A stretch of 13,560 bases of DNA from JACZSB01 sp965372015. Its GTDB lineage: Bacteria; Fidelibacterota; Marinisomatia; SCGC-AAA003-L08; TS1B11. A program made the position numbers and the translations under genes. The stretch is from NCBI GenBank assembly GCA_965372015.1, contig CBDVAP010000076.1:1-13560 (forward strand), written 5' to 3'. Below, in pieces: positions 6,874 through 13,491 of the stretch (positions are counted from its first letter, which is position 1; each line of letters starts with the position of its first letter). Below the pieces are notes generated by a model. It saw only the letters and a list, made by a program, of their open reading frames with translations. It was not told where the DNA came from and did no database searches.

Positions 6874-7980
6874 CTACCTCCCCTGCACAACTACTACCGC
6901 CGAAACGGAGGCGTGATCCGACAATCTTGGCGGGCCGATTCCCATAGCCTGAGTATGCACATTCCCGGAACCCGGCACCCAGCCGTCGCCGATATTGGTG
7001 AACAGGTAATCCAGTTTCCGGGTAAAGGGAATATCGGACTTGGTGGTATGCGTGTAATAATCGCTCTCATTGGCCGCGTAGGTCAGTGTATCAATGGCGG
7101 GAACATAATCCCTGTAAAGGGCCCGCAGCCAGTTAACTTCCTCCGTATAGTCATCGGCCTGGAATTCCTCATCGGTACAGGCATTACCGTCAAACTCGTC
7201 ACCGGGACCTCCCTTTTTCTGGGCATTGGGGGGTATCGTGTTCAAGTCCCCGCCGCCGACAAACAGTGCGCCCTCGCCGTCAATACGGGCCAGCTCTTCC
7301 TTGAAACGGTCGATATGCTCCTGCTTGGTGCCATCCTGGGAGAAGGCGGCCGTGTGCACCACCACGGCATACAGGGCGGTATCGGTGACGCTTTCTATTT
7401 TGGCGGTGATAATATTGCGGCGCAGGTAGAAATATTGGGTCAGGGCGTCCTGGTCGGACCGCAGCACCAGGGCGATACGTTCACCTTGTGATAGTTCGTA
7501 CTTGGACAGAATGGCATTGCCCATATTCATGCGGCCGATGCCGTCCGAGGGAATGAACTGGGACTTCCATAGGGAAGCGTAGACACCGTAGTTGAGTGCG
7601 GTGGCGTCCAGCAGGTATTGCACCTGATCCACGTAGGCACTGCGCCGGGAGGAGACCTCCACCTCATTTAGCAGCAGCACGTCGGGGTCCAGATCGATTA
7701 TGTGAGCCGCCAGCCGGTCCAGGTTCTCCGTCACCTCTTTTTCGGTCATCAGCACCCGGTCGCCCCAGCAGTCGAACCAGAAGTCGAGCCCTCCGGCGCC
7801 ATATTTTATGTTCCAGGTGACCACCACTAGAGAATCGGCCGCATCAGCAGCCTGGATATTCACGGCTCGGTAGTACTCCACGCCTTCCAGGTCCTCGAAC
7901 GTGGTTACTATAGGTTCGCAGGCCAGGCCGGCCAATAGAGACGCCATCGCCACAAGCCGACGAGCGAGCGGCCGGGTCAT
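6874..7980 (-). CDS. exported endonuclease/exonuclease/phosphatase (EEP) family protein
   Basis: 368 residues starting with ATG at 7980, with GGGAGAAG as ribosome site 5-7 nt upstream. The N-terminus is an export signal ending in LAGLAC (Cys21), a non-standard lipobox, so either a lipoprotein or a cleaved secreted protein. The full EEP active-site set is visible: WNIK (Asn57), NEVE (Glu106), HT (His209), GGDLNT (Asp245, Asn247), LDYLF (Asp324) and SDH (Ser354, Asp355, His356). The family uses a divalent metal to hydrolyse phosphodiesters or phosphomonoesters and includes DNase I, exonuclease III, inositol phosphatases and bacterial sphingomyelinases; sequence alone does not choose between them. 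Export rules out DNA repair. Its neighbours, a beta-rich exported protein and a lipid kinase, favour a lipid or scavenging role (inference). Confidence 0.88.
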   Translation of the reverse strand: MTRPLARRLVAMASLLAGLACEPIVTTFEDLEGVEYYRAVNIQAADAADSLVVVTWNIKYGAGGLDFWFDCWGDRVLMTEKEVTENLDRLAAHIIDLDPDVLLLNEVEVSSRRSAYVDQVQYLLDATALNYGVYASLWKSQFIPSDGIGRMNMGNAILSKYELSQGERIALVLRSDQDALTQYFYLRRNIITAKIESVTDTALYAVVVHTAAFSQDGTKQEHIDRFKEELARIDGEGALFVGGGDLNTIPPNAQKKGGPGDEFDGNACTDEEFQADDYTEEVNWLRALYRDYVPAIDTLTYAANESDYYTHTTKSDIPFTRKLDYLFTNIGDGWVPGSGNVHTQAMGIGPPRLSDHASVSAVVVVQGR

Positions 7981-8003
7981 GGTTCTTCTCCCGTGCTATT
8001 CGA

Positions 8004-8032
8004 CATATAACTACTACTCAATTCGCCCACAA
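8004..8032 (-). promoter_or_regulatory. candidate promoter for the EEP/barrel/lipid-kinase genes
   Basis: On the minus strand TTGTGG (complement of 8027-8032) and TATATG (complement of 8004-8009) are separated by exactly 17 bp and lie 24 bp upstream of the EEP start codon. Each hexamer matches the sigma-70-type consensus only partly. A small CGCC/GGCG inverted repeat (8025-8028 with 8034-8037) overlaps the -35 side. If real, this promoter splits the minus-strand run at this point. Confidence 0.3.
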
Positions 8033-8054
8033 AGGCGGATGGTTAACCGGTCGG

Positions 8055-9317
8055 TCAGAAACTTATCCCCAGGTTCAACCCCGGTACCGGTCCCCTGGGC
8101 GACGGTAATACTATGGGGGAGAATGAGAGCCGGCCAGTGGTCTGCCGCGCCCCGAGTGCAACCCGGCGAGGTTCGATACGGTGGAAAGTATACCAGGCCC
8201 CGCCCAGGCGCGCCAGGATATCGCCCACCACAAATATCGTGGCCGATTGGTCCAAATTCAGGATAAAGGTAATCCCTCGAAATGAAGCCCAGCCAGCCAT
8301 GCTGCCCAGGCTGATGATGGCTGTCTCCCCCACCGTCATATCGTAGGGTGCGCTTAGTTTCAGGGCGGCGTAAATACCGGCATCTATGCTGGCGGTCACC
8401 AGCAACAGCCCTTCCTTGAATCTGGAATCAAGCAGGAATGCCAATTGGAGTCCGGTTAAGTATCCCATGGTGGCCCCGAACGAGTAAAAATATGAATCGC
8501 CGGTGGTGATGGAATACCGGTTGAGATATTTCCAGCCCAGATAGCCCCCGCCAATAAAACCACCGGAAACAAGCAGGCTGTTGAGACGCAGCCAATCTTC
8601 CCCGACATCGTCCATGTTATCGGTTAGTAGAATTTGCCCCACCATGGCATTAAAACCGGCCGCCAGACCGGCGCTCACCACCGCCGAAGCCTGGCCATCC
8701 GAGGGTTGCCAGCGTCGGTACAGCCTGTCCGACCAGATTATCCCGAAAGGGATCGACACCATCAGGTAACTCACTGTCAACTTGCCGTCTGGGTCCATTT
8801 TGGCCCAACGGTCGAAGCCGACCAGCCCCATCAGGGGATAGATAGAGGCCATGGCGGCCAGGCTGCCGATGTTCTGAAAGGTTGCCCGGGCCTCGGGCAG
8901 GTCAATTTTCTCGGTGTACTGCCAGGAAAAGTAAAAGCCTCCACCCAGGGCGAGCAGTTCCAGTCCCACCACCACCGGGGCATTAGCGATTCCTAATACA
9001 TAGGGTAGGCCCCAACCGTACAAGCCGTTGGCCAGCATCATGTTCTGGGCGATAATGGCCCGGCGGCCGGCCCGGGAAAAGGTGATTCCCGACGTTGGGG
9101 CGGCAGCCACTTGCCGGTGAATCTCCACCACGATGTCTTCCTCCAGCTCCAAGGTATTCCGGATAGCCGTCAGTATTTGCTGCTCGTCCGTGGTGATAAC
9201 GCTGTCGGCGAAGGCAGCGCGGTAGGCGCTCTCGTAAACTTCCGTCTGGGCAACCAACCGGCTCGATACCACCAGTAGTACCGCGATGATTGCCAGTGCC
9301 GCTTGAATGGCTCGCAT
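8055..9317 (-). CDS. polytopic membrane protein with short N-terminal periplasmic helical domain
   Basis: 420 residues starting with ATG at 9317; no strong Shine-Dalgarno site is visible. A hydrophobic signal segment (about residues 5-23, ending LVAQ) is followed by a ~60-residue acidic helical domain. That domain contains the pattern AFADSVITTDEQQILTAI, similar in style to the TerB-like 'AxADGxIxxxE' motif. The remainder has eight to ten Gly/Ala-rich hydrophobic stretches (for example NIGSLAAMASIYPLMGLVGF, ETAIISLGSMAGWASF, FVVGDILARLGGAWYTF), suggesting a helical membrane domain. The C-terminus is a Pro/Gly/Arg-rich tail ending in LNLGISF. I do not recognise the family. It follows the redoxin gene by 48 bp and precedes the EEP gene by 74 bp, so it could belong to either group. 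Confidence 0.75.
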   Translation of the reverse strand: MRAIQAALAIIAVLLVVSSRLVAQTEVYESAYRAAFADSVITTDEQQILTAIRNTLELEEDIVVEIHRQVAAAPTSGITFSRAGRRAIIAQNMMLANGLYGWGLPYVLGIANAPVVVGLELLALGGGFYFSWQYTEKIDLPEARATFQNIGSLAAMASIYPLMGLVGFDRWAKMDPDGKLTVSYLMVSIPFGIIWSDRLYRRWQPSDGQASAVVSAGLAAGFNAMVGQILLTDNMDDVGEDWLRLNSLLVSGGFIGGGYLGWKYLNRYSITTGDSYFYSFGATMGYLTGLQLAFLLDSRFKEGLLLVTASIDAGIYAALKLSAPYDMTVGETAIISLGSMAGWASFRGITFILNLDQSATIFVVGDILARLGGAWYTFHRIEPRRVALGARQTTGRLSFSPIVLPSPRGPVPGLNLGISF

Positions 9318-9365
9318 GATTGGCGTATGCCCTACCCAGCCTGCCGAACTACCGCCGTTACCCAG

Positions 9366-9965
9366 TCAATTTGCAAATTTAATGCTGCACCCGAGTGCCT
9401 TGGTGGAAGCTGCCACCGGTTCCCGGTCGCCCAGCAGCGCCTCGCAGGCCTGGGCGGCATAGGCCTGCTCAACCTTGTCGGGCTCATAGGCGTTATCATC
9501 TATTGCCCCCCGGTAGACCAAGCGGCCCTCACCATTGAAGATGAACACGTGGGGCGTGCGGGTGGCGCCGAACGCGGTGGCCAGTCGTGAGCCTTCATCC
9601 ACAGCATAGGAGAAATTGTATCCCTTGTCCCGGGCTTGCTGTTGCATATCGGCATACCCGTCACCTTTCCGGCGGCTGGCAGCGTTGGGGTTTAGGGCAA
9701 TGAACCCGATACCCCGATCCTGGTAGGTGGCCGCCAATTCCACATAGCGATCCTCCCAGGCCCTGACCCACGGGCAAGTGTTGCAAGAAAAAATGACCAC
9801 CAGGCCCTCTTCACCCTTGATCCCGCCCAGGGTGGTTTTCTCACCGCTCACATCCAGCATCTCCATATCGGCCAGGGGGATTTCCGCCTTCAGGGCCAGC
9901 TCCTCGCCGGACAATACAGCCACGGCCAAAAGAACCGTTGATAGTGCCAGCATGCGTCTTAACAT
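9366..9965 (-). CDS. periplasmic redoxin/thioredoxin-family protein (AhpC/TSA-like, CxxC)
   Basis: 199 residues starting with ATG at 9965, with a strong GGAAGGAG site 6-7 nt upstream. A signal peptide occupies roughly residues 1-19 (LRRMLALSTVLLAVAVLSG). The thioredoxin fold follows: IFSCNTCPWVRAWEDRY with the redox pair Cys61/Cys64, the cis-proline segment ATRTPHVF (Pro138), and the closing STKALGCSIKF with a third cysteine (Cys193). This combination is typical of the thioredoxin-like group whose members carry FTCNxCP and end in xALGCSIKW. The protein probably reduces or oxidises thiols, or reduces peroxide, outside the cytoplasm. The gene for a TlpA-like protein lies 20 bp upstream on the same strand, so the pair is likely co-transcribed and may exchange electrons. 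Confidence 0.88.
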   Translation of the reverse strand: MLRRMLALSTVLLAVAVLSGEELALKAEIPLADMEMLDVSGEKTTLGGIKGEEGLVVIFSCNTCPWVRAWEDRYVELAATYQDRGIGFIALNPNAASRRKGDGYADMQQQARDKGYNFSYAVDEGSRLATAFGATRTPHVFIFNGEGRLVYRGAIDDNAYEPDKVEQAYAAQACEALLGDREPVAASTKALGCSIKFAN

Positions 9966-9985
9966 AGACTTCTCCTTCCGTTAGT

Positions 9986-10513
9986 TCAATTTTCCAACGC
10001 CGCCTCGATAGCGGCCACAAATTTCTCCCGGGAGGCCGCCCCTTCCCAGTAATCGGTCAATTCTCCGTTGCTACGGCCATACATTGCGGTGAACGGCACC
10101 GCCCCGCTCCACTCGGTATTGATAGCGTTTATGAAGGGGTTGTCCTTTTCGTCCTTTATATAGCTGACCCCTTGCACCCCGTGGGCGATCAGAAATTCCT
10201 TCACTCGCCTGGCTTCTTCCAGCCAATCGACACTAACAAAGTAGACCGCCAACCCATCATCGTGGTAGGTACCGGCCAATTCGACGATCTGTGGGAATTC
10301 CGCCACGCAAGGTTCGCACCAGGTACCCCAGAAATTTACCAGTACGGCCTGAGACCCGCGGTGACTGGCCACCTGGAGCATAATGTCCTTGGCCGCGGCT
10401 GATTTCAATACCAGCCGGTTGGTGGATGTTGTGCATGCCAATAGCAGTAGCAGACAAACCACCGCCGCTCGAAAAGCAGATCCGGTGTGCCAGGCCGGTC
10501 GATTTGCCCTCAA
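9986..10513 (-). CDS. TlpA-family thiol-disulfide oxidoreductase, probable lipoprotein
   Basis: 175 residues starting with TTG at 10513. The TTG is supported by GGGAGGGAG about 7 nt upstream, and the next in-frame Met is beyond the signal region. The N-terminal hydrophobic segment ends in LLLLLAC (Cys27), a credible lipobox. The thioredoxin domain carries FWGTWCEPC (Cys66/Cys69), a helix with EFPQIVELA, the strand VYFVSVDW and the cis-proline in GAVPFTAMY (Pro140). Family members act as membrane-tethered periplasmic reductants, for example in cytochrome c maturation or recycling of partner redoxins. The redoxin gene 20 bp downstream is the obvious partner. This is the first gene of the long minus-strand run. 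Confidence 0.88.
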   Translation of the reverse strand: MRANRPAWHTGSAFRAAVVCLLLLLACTTSTNRLVLKSAAAKDIMLQVASHRGSQAVLVNFWGTWCEPCVAEFPQIVELAGTYHDDGLAVYFVSVDWLEEARRVKEFLIAHGVQGVSYIKDEKDNPFINAINTEWSGAVPFTAMYGRSNGELTDYWEGAASREKFVAAIEAALEN

Positions 10514-10603
10514 AGTTGATCTCCCTCCCCAATGCGATTAGAGCTTATGCCTGAGAGTTGATTATCCGGCAAAGGTCCGGAAAATTCTGTTCCCGAGGCT
10601 CAC

Positions 10604-10618
10604 AATATAATATAATTG
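10604..10618. promoter_or_regulatory. AT-rich promoter-like core in the divergent intergenic region
   Basis: Two overlapping TATAAT hexamers (10606-10611 and 10611-10616) sit in otherwise GC-rich DNA between the minus-strand tlpA-like gene and plus-strand csaA. On the minus strand the same DNA reads TATATT twice, so transcription in either or both directions is possible. No clear -35 lies 16-18 bp away on either strand. Between here and the tlpA-like start there is only a 5-bp hairpin (TCCGG 10565-10569 with CCGGA 10577-10581) and the gene's ribosome site. Confidence 0.4.
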
Positions 10619-10620
10619 AG

Positions 10621-10825
10621 GGCGGTCTGCGCGGAAGATTACCGGATTGCCCCCGGTTCCAACCTGGTCGGATGGCCGGGTCCGATCGGTGGCGCGAGGC
10701 CTTCCAACCCCGGCAGGGTGCTGAAGCAGACAGCCGGGCGGAAACGTTTGCCACGGTAGGGTCCGGGACAAGGGTGCCGCCGCGCCACCGAGCGCTTAAA
10801 TTCGCCAGCACTTGGCGGTAGTATA
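10621..10825 (+). ncRNA. candidate structured leader or small RNA upstream of csaA
   Basis: About 205 nt without a credible protein gene, directly after the AT-rich promoter-like core. Several exact inverted repeats are visible: an 11-bp stem (10686-10696 with 10781-10791), a 7-bp stem with one G-T pair (10666-10672 with 10681-10687) that overlaps it by two bases and so competes with it, and a nested hairpin TTCC/GGAA (10702-10705 with 10740-10743), CCCGGC/GCCGGG (10709-10714 with 10733-10738), TGC/GCA (10719-10721 with 10726-10728) capped by TGAA. A last CGCCA/TGGCG hairpin (10803-10807 with 10813-10817) ends 8 nt before the csaA ATG. It may be a 5' leader of csaA or a separate RNA. I cannot match it to a known RNA class. 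High GC content alone creates some chance pairing. Confidence 0.35.
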
Positions 10826-11164
10826 ATGAGCGAAAACATCAATATCAAGGATTTCGCCTCCCTCGACATTCGGGTGGGCACCATTCTGACGGCGGCCCTG
10901 ACCCCGGATGCCAATGTGCCGGCCTACCACCTTAAGATCGATTTCGGCGCCTTGGGTACCCGGCGCTCCAGCGCCCGGATCACCGATCACTACCGGCCCG
11001 AGGAGCTGGTGGGCAGCCAGATACTGGCGGTGGTGAACTTCCCCCCCAAACAGATCGGCCGCTTTGAGAGCGAGGTGTTGGTACTGGGGGGCTATGAACC
11101 GGACGGCAGTGTGAAATTGCTGCGGCCTGATAAACCGATCACCAATGGAGCGCGGGTGCGATGA
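10826..11164 (+). CDS. csaA: CsaA-type tRNA-binding-domain protein
   Basis: 112 residues, the usual CsaA length, starting with ATG at 10826. The whole protein is one EMAP-II/Trbp111-like OB fold: LDIRVGTILTA (residues 13-23), YHLKIDFG, the hallmark SSARITDHY, then EELVGSQILAVVNFPPKQIG and SEVLVLGG, ending in PITNGARVR. CsaA proteins are small dimers that bind tRNA, with reported chaperone-like or protein-export-related activity in Bacillus. The only Shine-Dalgarno-like sequence, GGCGG (10814-10818), lies mostly inside the 3' arm of a small hairpin, which may lower or regulate translation. The stop overlaps the next start by four bases (ATGA at 11161-11164), so the two genes are translationally coupled. 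Confidence 0.92.
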   Translation: MSENINIKDFASLDIRVGTILTAALTPDANVPAYHLKIDFGALGTRRSSARITDHYRPEELVGSQILAVVNFPPKQIGRFESEVLVLGGYEPDGSVKLLRPDKPITNGARVR

Positions 11165-11823
11165 TCAAGGCGGTGGTTTTCGATATGGACGGGGTGGTGG
11201 TGGACTCCGAACCGTTGTACCAGCGAGCCCAGGTGCGCCTGTTCGCTGAGTTCGGTGTCACTATCCCCGAGGACGACTGGAAGCTCTTCCGGGGCATGAC
11301 CGAGGATGCCTATTATGAGTTTGTAGGCCGGCGCTATAACCTCAACCGGCAGCTGCGGCAACTGCGGCGGCGCGGCCGGGAGTACGTCCAGCAGGTGTTT
11401 GAAACGGACCTGGAGTTCATGGCCGGTTTTACCCGCCTGCACCGGCTCATCAAGGGACATTACCGCCTGGGTCTGGTAACTTCCACTGCCTCCGATCTGT
11501 ATAAAGTGATGGATGACAAATTGCATCTGGGACCATTTTTTGATGAGGTACTGTGCGGGGACATGACGACTAATAGCAAGCCGCACCCGGAACCGTACCT
11601 GGAAATTATGCGCCGGCTGGAGATAACCCCGAATGAAACGGTGGTGGTGGAAGATTCGATTCATGGCCTGAAAGCGGCTCGTGATTCCGGGGCCTGGACT
11701 ATTGCCCTCACAGGCTCTGTCCCCCAGGAGGATATGCCGCCGGTCCACGCCATCATCGATTCATTGCAGGAACTTTCGCCTGGATTCATCGATAATCTGG
11801 TTACCATGGTAGAGGGCGAATAG
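11161..11823 (+). CDS. HAD-superfamily phosphatase/beta-phosphoglucomutase-like
   Basis: 220 residues starting at the ATG of an ATGA overlap with csaA. The four HAD motifs are complete: FDMDGVVVDSEP with nucleophile Asp8 and acid/base Asp10, LVTSTAS (Thr107/Ser108), Lys140 in SKPHPEPY, and VVVEDSIHGLKAARDSG (Glu164, Asp165). A helical C1 cap spans about residues 15-90. DSEP plus KPHPEPYL places it in the beta-phosphoglucomutase/phosphoglycolate phosphatase-like subgroup (HAD-IA). The usual cap-exit 'PG' is replaced by MAGF. It is probably a cytoplasmic sugar-phosphate phosphatase or phosphomutase of unknown substrate. It differs clearly from the first HAD protein of this window, which lacks the second motif I Asp. 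Confidence 0.88.
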   Translation: MIKAVVFDMDGVVVDSEPLYQRAQVRLFAEFGVTIPEDDWKLFRGMTEDAYYEFVGRRYNLNRQLRQLRRRGREYVQQVFETDLEFMAGFTRLHRLIKGHYRLGLVTSTASDLYKVMDDKLHLGPFFDEVLCGDMTTNSKPHPEPYLEIMRRLEITPNETVVVEDSIHGLKAARDSGAWTIALTGSVPQEDMPPVHAIIDSLQELSPGFIDNLVTMVEGE

Positions 11824-11824
11824 C

Positions 11825-12373
11825 ATGGGACCCAGCGAGGGCAGCCACCCGCCTAAAGTGCGCATAACCCTGCTCAAAGAAAAGCATATCGCCAGGATGA
11901 TCGAGTGGCGTAACCAGCCCGAGATCGGGGAGCACCAGCCCATTGCCCAGCTCAGTCGTGATCAGTTTCTGAATTTCATCCATAGCCAGAAGTCACCGCA
12001 CTTCTGGAAATTGGCTGACCGGGAGTATATTCTGATTATCGAGGAGGTCACCGGCGGGCAACCGGTAGGCTGGATGACACTGGAGATATCTTCCCAGCAG
12101 CACGGACTGTCCCGCCTGGGTTACAGCATCGGCCCTGAGCACTGGGGCCGCGGCTATGCCACCGCCGCCGTCCGGACTTTGCTGGTGCAGCTGTTTACCA
12201 AGACCGCCATCGTGCGTATCGAGGCCGATTGCTCGGTGCATAACCCCATTTCTATCCGGGTATTGGAGAAATGCGGCTTCCGTCAAGTGGGCATTAAAAA
12301 AGAGTACCTGGTGATCAATGGCCACCGGGTGGATCACTATTATTACGAGCTGTTAAAGAAAAACTTTAAGTAA
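11825..12373 (+). CDS. GNAT-family N-acetyltransferase (RimJ/RimL-like)
   Basis: 182 residues starting with ATG at 11825, one base after the upstream stop, with GAGGG about 8 nt ahead. The fold order is clear: an N-terminal RITLLKEKHI strand/helix, WRNQPEI (residues 29-34) as in RimJ/RimL proteins, LGYSIGPEHWGRGYAT (residues 98-112) holding the acetyl-CoA pyrophosphate-binding loop, and the motif B segment HNPISIRVLEKCGF near 139-152. The C-terminus has HYYYELLKKNFK. Members acetylate protein N-termini, amino sugars or small amines; which applies here is unknown. Tight packing between the HAD phosphatase and the questin-oxidase-like gene suggests one transcript, but no shared pathway is evident. 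Confidence 0.88.
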   Translation: MGPSEGSHPPKVRITLLKEKHIARMIEWRNQPEIGEHQPIAQLSRDQFLNFIHSQKSPHFWKLADREYILIIEEVTGGQPVGWMTLEISSQQHGLSRLGYSIGPEHWGRGYATAAVRTLLVQLFTKTAIVRIEADCSVHNPISIRVLEKCGFRQVGIKKEYLVINGHRVDHYYYELLKKNFK

Positions 12374-12396
12374 TCTACTGCCCGCGCGCAGCACAC

Positions 12397-13491
12397 ATGT
12401 CAGCCGCCTACGACGACGCCCTACGGATTCTAACCGGCACCAATCCTGAATACGGTGGCCGGACCAATCACGGTCCCACGGTGGCCATGGACCTCATCGA
12501 ACTGGACCGGCCGGATGCGGTGCTGCCCTGGGTACAGCGCTACCGTCATCGCCTCGAGGGCCGCCAGCCTACTAGCAAAATGCTTACCCGTCATAATTAC
12601 CATACAGCGCTGGGTGTCATGGGGCGCGCCAGCGACTGGGCAGCCTTTTTCCAACGGGAGTTAGTGGAACGTGATTGGAGGGTGGTGCTCAATATCTGGG
12701 TGCCCCGCTTGGCGCCCGGTCTGGCGGGGGCGGCCGGCAACGGTTTGCTGCGAGTCGCGCATGCCGTTAGGAGCCTGGAAGGTGGCGCCAGCAATCTGCG
12801 GAAGGCGGAACTGGCCGAGGGGCTGGCTTATTGGGCCGCCCGCTACCTGAACCTGCCCGGCATCCCGGCCGGCGCCGGCGCCGGCCGACTGGCACCCGTC
12901 GAAGCACTGGCCGCTATCAAGTGGCAAAACCAGCAGGACCTACCTGAATTCGGGCAGATCAGCGAGGGGCTGAGGGGGCTGCGCGGCTTTACCTCGTTCG
13001 CCGGGGTAATCAACCTGACGGCGCTACCGGCTGACCCGGGTGAACTGATTTCCCTGATCACCGAAATCTTCGTGCGAGTCTTTCCCGCCCATCGGGAGTT
13101 CCCGGAGATCCAGATCCCCTTCATCAAGGCGGTAGTCGTCCCCAGTGCATTACGCTCGCTGCTACCTTACCTGGAACCTGACACCAATACACTGCTGTTG
13201 CGCTATACCTGGCAGCTGGTTGCTGCCCTGTACACCGTTTTCGGGCGGGCCAAACCGGCCGATTCTCACGATCATGCCGCCGCCGATCCGATGCAGCTGC
13301 GAAACCAGGCGGTGGCCACCGGCAATGAGTATGTCATCATCTTTACGGCCGCCTGCCTGCGGGAGTACGGGTACCTGCCCCGCCCGGACTACCTGTTGGC
13401 CGCTGTCCAGGCCCGGGAACTGTTCACGCCCCAAACCCAGGGCTCGCCGGTAGGGGTCGATCCGTACCTACCCCGCTACAAGGACCAGTGA
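12397..13491 (+). CDS. questin oxidase family protein
   Basis: 364 residues starting with ATG at 12397; the 23-bp gap upstream has no good Shine-Dalgarno site. Recognition rests on family-typical strings: NHGPTVAMDLIELDRPDAV (residues 24-42) with PWVQRYRHRL, then GLLRVAHAVRSLE, ELAEGLAYWAARYLNLPG, and near the C-terminus AVATGNEYVIIFTAACLREY. The family is named for the fungal questin oxidase that opens an anthraquinone ring in a Baeyer-Villiger-like step; bacterial members have no settled function. The family His-Gly before IRxAHAVR appears here as Asn-Gly, judged from memory, so catalytic competence is uncertain. An Ala-Gly repeat in the middle (about residues 157-162) is encoded by a 22-bp palindrome. 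It is the last complete gene of the csaA run. Confidence 0.82.
   Translation: MSAAYDDALRILTGTNPEYGGRTNHGPTVAMDLIELDRPDAVLPWVQRYRHRLEGRQPTSKMLTRHNYHTALGVMGRASDWAAFFQRELVERDWRVVLNIWVPRLAPGLAGAAGNGLLRVAHAVRSLEGGASNLRKAELAEGLAYWAARYLNLPGIPAGAGAGRLAPVEALAAIKWQNQQDLPEFGQISEGLRGLRGFTSFAGVINLTALPADPGELISLITEIFVRVFPAHREFPEIQIPFIKAVVVPSALRSLLPYLEPDTNTLLLRYTWQLVAALYTVFGRAKPADSHDHAAADPMQLRNQAVATGNEYVIIFTAACLREYGYLPRPDYLLAAVQARELFTPQTQGSPVGVDPYLPRYKDQ
12866..12887. repeat. perfect 22-bp GC palindrome inside the questin-oxidase-like gene
   Basis: Bases 12866-12887 consist only of G and C and equal their own reverse complement, built from repeated GGCGCC/CCGGCC units. They encode Pro-Ala-Gly-Ala-Gly-Ala-Gly, so codon repetition in GC-rich DNA explains it adequately. 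It could still form a cruciform or pause replication. Confidence 0.85.

Noticed and set aside
6913..7491. 192-residue plus-strand frame inside the EEP gene
   Set aside because: Covered by the minus-strand gene, which has the complete catalytic motif set; the plus-strand translation has no recognisable domain.
9368..9379. 12-bp palindrome AATTTGCAAATT
   Set aside because: It lies in the last codons of the redoxin gene (Lys-Phe-Ala-Asn before the stop) and has no partner elements, so coding sequence explains it.
10257..10532. Alternative frame overlapping the start of the tlpA-like gene
   Set aside because: It lacks thioredoxin motifs and a signal peptide; the overlapping TTG-start frame has both.
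10541..10600. Glycine-riboswitch-like string CTCTCAGGCA on the minus strand upstream of the tlpA-like gene (and CTGAGA on the plus strand, as in TPP riboswitches)
   Set aside because: The rest of the glycine aptamer (GGGAGAG and GCCGAAGG elements) is missing upstream, and the plus-strand CTGAGA lacks the TPP partner segment CCTGAT...GGATAATGCC. The short match is probably chance.
10652..10675. tRNA T-arm-like sequence CCGGTTCCAACCTGG
   Set aside because: No complementary acceptor arm, D-arm or anticodon arm occurs at the right distance on the same strand.
11092..11748. 218-residue antisense frame over the HAD phosphatase gene
   Set aside because: The plus-strand frame has all HAD motifs and the ATGA coupling; the antisense frame is an open shadow of GC-rich codons without family features.
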